This document shows positions 6,541 through 12,319 of a stretch of DNA of 16,988 nucleotides, one piece after another (the first letter of the stretch is position 1; each line of letters opens with the position of its first letter). Source of the DNA: JAGLQA01 sp023135565 (GTDB lineage Bacteria; Acidobacteriota; Aminicenantia; UBA2199); assembly GCA_030639305.1 (NCBI GenBank), contig DAOWCY010000159.1, forward strand, positions 1 through 16,988, in the 5' to 3' direction. The notes beneath the pieces were generated by a model. The model did not search any database. It was given only the letters and a program-made list of their open reading frames with translations, and had not been told where the DNA came from. The position numbers and the translations under genes are program-made.

Positions 6541-6554
6541 CCGCTTCGCGGCAG
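6517..6554. repeat. Short hairpin repeat overlapping the dehydrogenase stop
   Basis: CACCC-GGC-GGGTG (6517-6529) is followed by CACCCTCTTAGCCGCTTCGCGGC. The stop codon TAG lies between the two hairpins. The arrangement parallels 3248-3275 and 12177-12205, which also follow stop codons. The rest of the gap to 6736 is AT-rich with nothing recognised. Confidence 0.7.
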
Positions 6555-6736
6555 TGAACCAAAAGTCGGAAATCCTAAACCCCCCAGTACTAACCAGGTT
6601 ACAAGCTGCAATGTCCAAAATTACAAATGAAACAAGTTAATAGAAAAATTTTGCTTTACGGTTTTAAAGCTATTTTTTGATAAATCAAATTCGCACCGGC
6701 AGATGAATTTTTCTTAAATTTTGTCTTAAAGAAAAC

Positions 6737-6955
6737 TTACCTGCTGGAAAACTTTTGTCTTAATCTCTCTAACTTGCTCTCTGGGATATACTGACCGATA
6801 TTTCCACAGTCCAGGCAGACATACGAACGTGTCCGGTAACCATGAACTACAAAGGTTCCACTGGGAACAAATATATTAGTTGTCGTACCGGTATATCCGT
6901 AACATAAATTCTTGCTGCCGCAGCTCACACAAGTCAAGTCTCTGGTAAACTTCAT
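6737..6955 (-). CDS. Small zinc-ribbon protein, 72 aa
   Basis: Two knuckles, CVSCGS (about 9-14) and CLDCG (about 47-51), flank a beta-rich middle with many threonines and tyrosines, as in minimal zinc ribbons. A C-terminal basic helix (ESKLERLRQKF) follows. Such proteins bind zinc and may contact nucleic acid or protein; no specific role is assignable. Translation is well supported: AGGAGG (6965-6960) sits 4 bases before the ATG, behind an extended -10 element. It is transcribed convergently with the dehydrogenase. Confidence 0.75.
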   Translation of the reverse strand: MKFTRDLTCVSCGSKNLCYGYTGTTTNIFVPSGTFVVHGYRTRSYVCLDCGNIGQYIPESKLERLRQKFSSR

Positions 6956-6972
6956 TCTTCCTCCTAAACTCT

Positions 6973-6990
6973 ATTATGCCATTACATGGC
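6973..6990 (-). promoter_or_regulatory. Extended -10 promoter and palindrome of the zinc-ribbon gene
   Basis: Minus-strand TGG-CATAAT gives an extended -10 box (CATAAT at 6978-6973) just before the Shine-Dalgarno. GCCAT-TAC-ATGGC (6978-6990) abuts it and could be an operator or a small stem. No good -35 box is seen. Confidence 0.4.
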
Positions 6991-7025
6991 GGAAATGAAG
7001 AACATATTGTATGTCTTTCAAATTC

Positions 7026-7052
7026 CCACCGTTATAAGGTGGCTTTTTTTTA
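7026..7052 (+). terminator. Possible rho-independent terminator (plus strand)
   Basis: CCACC-GTTATAA-GGTGG followed by C and nine Ts. The stem is only 5 bp. No plus-strand gene lies just upstream; it could end read-through from the dehydrogenase, which would run antisense to the zinc-ribbon gene, or an unseen small RNA. Confidence 0.5.
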
Positions 7053-7124
7053 AGCTTAGTATTGAAAAAATATTATAACATAATGGGGCGGCGTCTCCAA
7101 ATTATAAAAGCAGGAAAATCAAAT

Positions 7125-8537
7125 TTAAAGCGAGTAATTTTGGCCGTATTCCACGATTTCGACTTCAGGCACCCCGATAGACAACAACTCCCGGCGCAGG
7201 TTATGCTGCGCATCAGCTTCTCCATGAACCAGGAAAATCTTCTTTAACCGCTTCAAATCGTTTTTAAGCAGCCACTCTTTGATTTCGTTGTAGTCCGCAT
7301 GGGCGGAAAAAGCGTTCAGGGTTTTGACCTCGGCATTGACCTCGTACTTTTTACCGAAAATCTTTATCTTTTTCTCGCCTTCTACCAACCGCCTGCCCAG
7401 GGTATGCTCAGCCATAAAGCCGACGATAGCCACGATATTTGCCGGGTTCTCGATGTTGTTTTTCAAATGATGAAGTATGCGGCCCACTTCAGCCATACCG
7501 CTGGCGGAAATAATCACCGCCGGTTCCGGCTTACTGTTTATCTTTTTCGACTCGCGCACGGAACTAACATACTTGATCTGGTTAAAGCCGAAAGGATCGA
7601 GATTAACCGAAATGAATTTGTCGTAGGTCTCTTTATCGAAACATTCAGGATGAACCCGGAATATGGACGTGGCGTTCACCGCCATGGGAGAGTCCACATA
7701 GACCGGTAGGTCGGGTATTCTTTTCTCCCTCAACAGGGTATGCAATATATAGATTAGCTCCTGGGTCCTTTCTATAGTAAAAGCCGGGATAATGATTTTG
7801 CCGCCCCTATTATACGCCCGGTTGACTACTTCCGCCAGGTCATCTTTGGCCATGCCGAATGTCTTATGCAGCCTGTTGCCGTAAGTGCTTTCCAGTATCA
7901 AATAATCTAAGTCGGGCAGAGTTTCCGGGTCTCTCAAAATAGGCAGTTTTTTCCGGCCTAAGTCGCCGGAAAAAGCGATGCGTAAATTTTTGCCGATATT
8001 TAAGCAGATCATGGCTGCGCCCAGTATGTGACCGGCATCGAAGAATTCCGCCTCCACATCGGGGATCGGATAAAATTTGCGGTGGTAATTAAGGGTGACA
8101 AAATGGTTGAGCGTTTCCAGGGCATCCATAGAGTTATAGAAAGGATCACGCACCTCTATTCCCCTGTCCGGGTATTTTTTTGCTTTTTTGCGCAGGTATT
8201 CGATATCTTTTTCCTGGATGTGGGCGCTGTCCAGCATAATAATATTGGCGATATCCCTGCTGGCCGGGGTGGAGTAAATATTGCCCTGGAATCCCTTTTT
8301 CACCGCGATGGGCAGTGCGCCGCAGTGGTCGAAATGGCCGTGGCTCAACAGGATGGTGCTTACTTCCGCAGGGGAAAAATTAAGTTCCATATTTTTTTTG
8401 TAGGCTTCCTCCCGTTTGCCCTGGAACATACCGCAGTCCATCTGGATGATATGATCGCCGATTTTGATAAAATGTTTCGAGCCGGTAACTTCACGGCAGG
8501 CGCCGTGGGAATAGAATTCTATTTTTTTATTAATCAT
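7125..8537 (-). CDS. Beta-CASP metallo-beta-lactamase RNase (CPSF/RNase J-like)
   Basis: A 470-aa protein with the metallo-beta-lactamase core HGHFDH (66-71), the GHILGAA motif containing a metal-ligand histidine, FSGDLG with the ligand aspartate, and a beta-CASP insert. The downstream beta-CASP motifs are PAFTIERTQEL, SASGMAEVGRILHH, FSAHADYNEI and LVHGEA. These match bacterial members of the YSH1/CPSF-100-like group that cleave or trim RNA using two zinc ions; some annotated homologues remain untested. All expected ligands appear intact and the length is normal for a stand-alone enzyme. The ATG follows the -10 box by only 5 bases and has no proper Shine-Dalgarno, so the mRNA is probably leaderless. 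Confidence 0.93.
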   Translation of the reverse strand: MINKKIEFYSHGACREVTGSKHFIKIGDHIIQMDCGMFQGKREEAYKKNMELNFSPAEVSTILLSHGHFDHCGALPIAVKKGFQGNIYSTPASRDIANIIMLDSAHIQEKDIEYLRKKAKKYPDRGIEVRDPFYNSMDALETLNHFVTLNYHRKFYPIPDVEAEFFDAGHILGAAMICLNIGKNLRIAFSGDLGRKKLPILRDPETLPDLDYLILESTYGNRLHKTFGMAKDDLAEVVNRAYNRGGKIIIPAFTIERTQELIYILHTLLREKRIPDLPVYVDSPMAVNATSIFRVHPECFDKETYDKFISVNLDPFGFNQIKYVSSVRESKKINSKPEPAVIISASGMAEVGRILHHLKNNIENPANIVAIVGFMAEHTLGRRLVEGEKKIKIFGKKYEVNAEVKTLNAFSAHADYNEIKEWLLKNDLKRLKKIFLVHGEADAQHNLRRELLSIGVPEVEIVEYGQNYSL

Positions 8538-8542
8538 CTTTT

Positions 8543-8571
8543 AATATACTATCTTTTTGAGAATTTTTCAA
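8543..8571 (-). promoter_or_regulatory. Promoter of the metallo-beta-lactamase RNase gene
   Basis: Minus-strand TTGAAA (8571-8566), a 17-base spacer and TATATT (8548-8543). The expected start site falls at or next to the ATG at 8537. Confidence 0.7.
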
Positions 8572-8628
8572 GTTTTCAAGCCGAAAAATGATATTTTCGC
8601 CGCGGGAATTTTTTTTAGTTCCCGGCGC

Positions 8629-8657
8629 TTGACATTTTTTTTTCGATGTAGTAACCT
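8629..8657 (+). promoter_or_regulatory. Probable promoter of the outer-membrane-like gene
   Basis: A perfect TTGACA (8629-8634) with a weaker -10 candidate TAACCT (8652-8657) after 17 bases. The leader would be about 55 bases, unlike the short leaders of neighbouring genes. Confidence 0.5.
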
Positions 8658-8717
8658 CTAATTTGGTTTATATTAGGTTCGGTTAAAAATACTCAACTTA
8701 AATAATAGGAGAATGTA

Positions 8718-9227
8718 ATGAAAAAGGTTTTAGTTTTAGTAACAGCGCTGCTGTTAGTTGGAGTTGTATCGCTTTCAGCTAAACCGATCAATGTGTTCGT
8801 GAATGGCGGTATGGCTTTCAGCGACTTTGAAGGAGCGTTCATCGATCTGGGAGCCGAAATGCAGATTAAAGGAAATATCTGGGGACAGGTATTGATCGAT
8901 TCCTACTTGAGCCCTTCCGGTGTTGATTTACCGGCAGGTGCGGATGAATCGGCAGTCGGTATTACCCTTTACGGCGTATACAAGTTCGGCGCCGGTAACA
9001 AAAAATTCTTTGTCAAAGCAGGTGTTCACTCTACTACTTATGAAATCTCTTACCTGGGATTTCAAGTTAAAGCAACGGATCTCGGCTTTGCCGGCGGCGC
9101 CGGTGTGGAGATTAAAATGAGCCCGAAAATGTTCTTGCTGGCAGGTGGGACATTTAAAGCCATCTTTGAAGGTGAAACTTTCAGTTGGTTTAAAATTTAC
9201 GTCGGTATCGGTTTCCAGGTAAATTAA
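8718..9227 (+). CDS. Small exported outer-membrane-barrel-like protein, 169 aa
   Basis: A clear Sec signal peptide (1-21, ending LSA-KP) is followed by alternating hydrophobic/polar strands rich in glycine and aromatic residues, for example GITLYGVYKFGAGNKKF and ATDLGFAGGAGVEIKM, ending in FKIYVGIGFQVN. This pattern and length fit an eight-stranded outer-membrane barrel of the OmpA/OmpW-like type, though the very C-terminal residue is not aromatic. Function is unknown. AGGAG at 8707-8711 sets the start. Its own promoter and a strong terminator make it a single-gene unit. Confidence 0.72.
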   Translation: MKKVLVLVTALLLVGVVSLSAKPINVFVNGGMAFSDFEGAFIDLGAEMQIKGNIWGQVLIDSYLSPSGVDLPAGADESAVGITLYGVYKFGAGNKKFFVKAGVHSTTYEISYLGFQVKATDLGFAGGAGVEIKMSPKMFLLAGGTFKAIFEGETFSWFKIYVGIGFQVN

Positions 9228-9274
9228 AGGCTAATCGGCCTAAAAAAACATTTTAATACAAGATAATAAAAAAA

Positions 9275-9307
9275 ATGGCGGCACCGCCCGTGTGCCGCCA
9301 TTTTTTT
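9275..9307 (+). terminator. Rho-independent terminator after the barrel-like gene
   Basis: A 10-bp stem, ATGGCGGCAC (9275-9284) and GTGCCGCCAT (9292-9301), a 7-base loop and a T-run. An A-run before the stem could let it act in both directions. Confidence 0.92.
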
Positions 9308-9365
9308 ATCACCGGGACTTTATTTTATCTCACTTAGATTTTTTTTCTATTTTTGCCGCAGCGGG

Positions 9366-9394
9366 TTTACAAACAATTCGTTTTTGTTTACAAT
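9366..9394 (+). promoter_or_regulatory. Promoter of the hydrolase-propeller pair
   Basis: TTTACA (9366-9371), a 17-base spacer and TACAAT (9389-9394), each matching consensus at five of six positions. The expected start site falls at about the A of the ATG at 9401, so the transcript would be leaderless. Confidence 0.65.
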
Positions 9395-9400
9395 TTAATC

Positions 9401-10660
9401 ATGAATAAAACAAAATTTTTTATATTATTGTTAGTGCTCGTGTCTTTGGTAGGCTGCAAAATCAAACAGGATGATAACGGGAACGGCGACGAACCCAACC
9501 TGGTACTGGTGTCCTATGAAAAACTCACCGCGGCAGCGATTACTGTCACTGTTTTAGACCAACTGCTGGACTTAGACGCCAATTTTAACGACAAAATCAT
9601 TCAAAACGCCACCCAGTATGCGGTGAACGTGTATAAAGTGATCTATAATACTACCTACAAAGGCGTGGCAAAACAGGCATCCGGGGCCTGCGTTATCCCT
9701 ACTGCAAGCGACGCTGTGCCGGTGGTGAGTTACCAGCACGCCACTATTTTACACCACAGCGATGCGCCTTCGCAATATAAAAACCTCTTAGATATGCCGG
9801 GCGAAATGGTCATGTGCTTGCTTACCGGCGCCTGCGGTTTCGTTTGTTCAGCCCCTGATTATATCGGTTACGGTGTAGACATCGACACCCTGCACCCCTA
9901 TCACCATGCGGAGTCCACGGCAGTCGCCTGCGTAGACATGCTGAGAGCAGTAAAAGAGCTGTGCGCCGAATTAGACGTGAATACCGGCAGCGAATATTTC
10001 CTAACCGGCTATTCCGAAGGCGGTTATGCCACCCTGGCGCTGCAAAAAAAGATCGAAACCGACCATGCCGCCGAGTTTCCCCTCAGCGCCGTTTCCGCCG
10101 GAGCCGGAGCTTACGATCTCCTCACCAGCAGCAGCGGATTCGTGGAATACGCTGCCCTCGGTAACCCGGCTTATGTTTGTTTCATCTTCGTGGCGTACAA
10201 CGACATTTACGGCTTAGGACGGGACTTAAATGAAATTTTCCAGGCCCCTTACAGCGACCGCCTGCGGGACGGTTTGCTTAACGGCGATTATACCACTAAC
10301 CAGGCAAACAGCAATTTAACCGGCGTGACGGCGGACCTTTTTACGGCAAAATTCCTTGCCGACTTCTTAGGCAGCGGCGAAACGACCCTGAAAGATGCCC
10401 TGCGGGACAACAACCTGTACCAGGGCTGGATACCCGCCGCACCGCTGCGCCTCTTTCACGGCACGGCCGACCTAACCGTCTCCCCGGCTAACTCCGAAAC
10501 TGCGGAAAATGCGTTCCTCAACAATGGCGCTGCCGATGTGGAGTATATCTCTTTCCCCGGCTTAAACCACGCAGGCAGCGTTCTGCCCTGGGTAAAAAAC
10601 ACCATCCAGTGGTTTACCGGTTCCGCCTCGATATTATCTTTCGGTTTCGAGGAAGAATAG
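9401..10660 (+). CDS. Lipoprotein alpha/beta hydrolase (secreted lipase/esterase-like)
   Basis: A 419-aa protein with a lipoprotein signal (LLVLVSLVGC, lipidated C19) and a short acidic-asparagine linker. The alpha/beta hydrolase domain has a complete plausible triad: S205 in GYSEGGYA, D357 in HGTADLTVSP and H390 in GLNHAG. The SAPDYIGYGVD segment before the nucleophile matches bacterial relatives of secretory lipases. It would act on esters at the outer membrane or in the periplasm; the substrate is unknown. ATG 9401 is chosen over upstream in-frame codons because it starts the signal peptide. No Shine-Dalgarno is visible. The next gene starts directly after its stop, so the two are co-transcribed. 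Confidence 0.88.
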   Translation: MNKTKFFILLLVLVSLVGCKIKQDDNGNGDEPNLVLVSYEKLTAAAITVTVLDQLLDLDANFNDKIIQNATQYAVNVYKVIYNTTYKGVAKQASGACVIPTASDAVPVVSYQHATILHHSDAPSQYKNLLDMPGEMVMCLLTGACGFVCSAPDYIGYGVDIDTLHPYHHAESTAVACVDMLRAVKELCAELDVNTGSEYFLTGYSEGGYATLALQKKIETDHAAEFPLSAVSAGAGAYDLLTSSSGFVEYAALGNPAYVCFIFVAYNDIYGLGRDLNEIFQAPYSDRLRDGLLNGDYTTNQANSNLTGVTADLFTAKFLADFLGSGETTLKDALRDNNLYQGWIPAAPLRLFHGTADLTVSPANSETAENAFLNNGAADVEYISFPGLNHAGSVLPWVKNTIQWFTGSASILSFGFEEE

Positions 10661-11662
10661 ATGACGACAAAATTGAGCCTGATTTTGTTTTTAGTGCTGT
10701 TTGCCCTACCGGTTGGCGGCGCCCGAATCGTACAAATGCCGGATTTGCTTGACCCCGGGCTAATCACAGCAGGCGGCGACCGCCTCTATATTGCCGACAG
10801 AGCTGCGGTTTACATCTACTCTTTAAAGGATTTTCACCTGCAAAAGAAGTTCGGCCGGGCAGGAGAAGTACCGCAGGGATTCGGGGAGAGCATCTACACG
10901 TTAAACATTTACAAGGATCGTCTTATTGTCAACAGCACAGGCAAGCTCTCTTTTTTCACCAAGGAGGGAAATTTTTTAAAAGAGAAAAGAACGCCTCCCC
11001 AGCAGCGCAGTTTTCGTCCGCTTGGGGACAAGTTTATCGGCACAGGGATCCTGGTGGACGAGAAAGCCGTATACAACGCCATCAACATTTATAACGCGGA
11101 TTTAAAGAACGAGACAGAGATAGTCAGGTTAGAATTAGGAGTTCAGCCGGGCAAGGGGACTAAAATTTTTCACGGCACTCTTTCCGCAGCGGTTTGGCAG
11201 GACAGGCTTTTTGCTGCCGGCACGAATGCTTTCGAGATCCACATCTATAATGAGAAAGGGGAAAAACTCTCCCTGATAAGCCGGGCTTACCGGAAGAGAA
11301 AAGTAACGGAAGAAGACAAGAACAGGATCATAAACTACCTGAAAACCAGCCCGGAAACCAAAGAGTACTACGACATGTTAAAGCCGGTAAGTTTTCCTGT
11401 TTATTACCCCGCTTTAAAGGAGCTTTTCGCGGCGGACGGCAGGGTTTACGCCTTTACCTGGAAGACCGAGAATATGCGGAACGAGTGTTTTATTTTCGAC
11501 AGCGAAGGGAAGTACGCAGATAGGGTTTTGCTGCCCATAAAAAAAATAGACGCGGTAAATTTTGCTCCCCTGACTATCGAAGACCGGAAGCTCTACCAGT
11601 TAGTGAAGAACGAAAGCAGCAAGAAGTGGGAGCTGCACATCACGCCTTTGAATAGTCTATAA
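10661..11662 (+). CDS. Exported propeller-like (6-bladed beta-propeller/NHL-type) protein
   Basis: A 333-aa protein with a signal peptide (1-21, ...FALPVGG-A). Repeating beta-rich segments follow, such as GGDRLYIADRAAVYIYSL, KDRLIVNSTGKLSFF, WQDRLFAAGTNAFEIHIYN and ADGRVYAFTWKTE. They resemble the blades of 6-bladed propeller proteins common in Bacteroidetes-like and Aminicenantes genomes. No catalytic residues are recognised. GAGGAAG about 6 bases upstream lies in the hydrolase gene, and the ATG directly follows that gene's TAG, which implies translational coupling. The TAA stop lies at the edge of a repeat element (CTATAAGCCGC). Confidence 0.72.
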   Translation: MTTKLSLILFLVLFALPVGGARIVQMPDLLDPGLITAGGDRLYIADRAAVYIYSLKDFHLQKKFGRAGEVPQGFGESIYTLNIYKDRLIVNSTGKLSFFTKEGNFLKEKRTPPQQRSFRPLGDKFIGTGILVDEKAVYNAINIYNADLKNETEIVRLELGVQPGKGTKIFHGTLSAAVWQDRLFAAGTNAFEIHIYNEKGEKLSLISRAYRKRKVTEEDKNRIINYLKTSPETKEYYDMLKPVSFPVYYPALKELFAADGRVYAFTWKTENMRNECFIFDSEGKYADRVLLPIKKIDAVNFAPLTIEDRKLYQLVKNESSKKWELHITPLNSL

Positions 11663-11780
11663 GCCGCATTGCGGCGGAAGCCAACGTTAGCCGGTTATTA
11701 TGTAGATAAGCGTACCGCTCATAAAAAGTTTTGATCAAACTTTTTCCAAAAGTTTGGCCCCCGGCAGGGTCGCCGAAGGC
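11659..11780. repeat. Hairpin-rich intergenic repeat, reverse orientation
   Basis: It includes GCCGC-ATT-GCGGC, a 74-base part resembling 5494-5566, and a reversed core (11748-11780) that matches the complement of the 33-bp core at 31 of 33 positions. The stop codon of the propeller gene is within the first bases. Confidence 0.82.
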
Positions 11781-11801
11781 AGGATCGTTATTTAATATAA
11801 A

Positions 11802-12176
11802 ATGCTAAATTTAAAAAGAAAAAAATTATTATCCGGTTCCCAGGGTGAGGAAGCCGCCGCCCGGTATTTAGAGAGAAAAGGCTATAAAATCATAGAGCAG
11901 AATTACCGGGCCTGCGGTTCTGAGATCGATTTGATTGCGCAGTATGGTGACACCTTGTGTTTTATCGAAGTCAAAACCCGCAAAACCGATGATTTTGGAT
12001 TACCGGCGGAGTTTGTGGATTTTCGCAAGCGGAAGAAGATTATCCGCGGCGCCCGGGTATTTACCGGGCGGAAGAAGTATGCGGAGATGTACGTCCGGTT
12101 TGACATAGTCGCGGTAATTTACGAAGGCCGAGCACCGGTGATAAACCACATCGAGAATGCTTTCGAGGAGGAGTAA
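11802..12176 (+). CDS. yraN: YraN/UPF0102 family predicted endonuclease
   Basis: A 124-aa protein of normal family length. The Holliday-junction-resolvase-like PD-(D/E)XK core is visible: GSQGEEAAARYLERKGYKI (13-31), NYRACGSEIDLIA with the acidic pair, and LCFIEVKTRK carrying ExK. The family is thought to act in DNA processing, with little direct biochemistry. The ATG at 11802 gives the standard N-terminus; only weak ribosome-binding signal is present in the repeat-derived leader. A GCCCGC-GGG-GCGGGC hairpin follows the stop immediately. Confidence 0.92.
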   Translation: MLNLKRKKLLSGSQGEEAAARYLERKGYKIIEQNYRACGSEIDLIAQYGDTLCFIEVKTRKTDDFGLPAEFVDFRKRKKIIRGARVFTGRKKYAEMYVRFDIVAVIYEGRAPVINHIENAFEEE

Positions 12177-12319
12177 GCCCGCGGGGCGGGCACCCTATAA
12201 GCCCCGGCTTGCATATTGCGAATCAATGGTCACTGGCATTTACGATTTTTGTCCCTAAACGCTCCCCCACGCATGTGGGGCCTGCTGCGGCGGAGGAAAA
12301 TGTCCTGAGACATCCCGGG
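12177..12319. repeat. Convergent intergenic region with repeat-family hairpins
   Basis: GCCCGC-GGG-GCGGGC (12177-12191) follows the yraN stop, then CACCCTATAAGCC as seen after other genes, then CCCCAC-GCAT-GTGGGG (12265-12280), cognate to the hairpins at 1002 and 3383. No U-run terminator is seen for either convergent gene. Confidence 0.7.

Noticed and set aside
8028..8591. 187-codon plus-strand frame opposite the metallo-beta-lactamase gene
   Set aside because: It is antisense to a well-supported enzyme with intact catalytic motifs, and it crosses that gene's promoter.
8603..8643. Terminator-like CGGGAA/TTCCCG stem followed by Ts
   Set aside because: It lies between divergent genes, the T-run is not next to the stem, and it overlaps the TTGACA promoter box.
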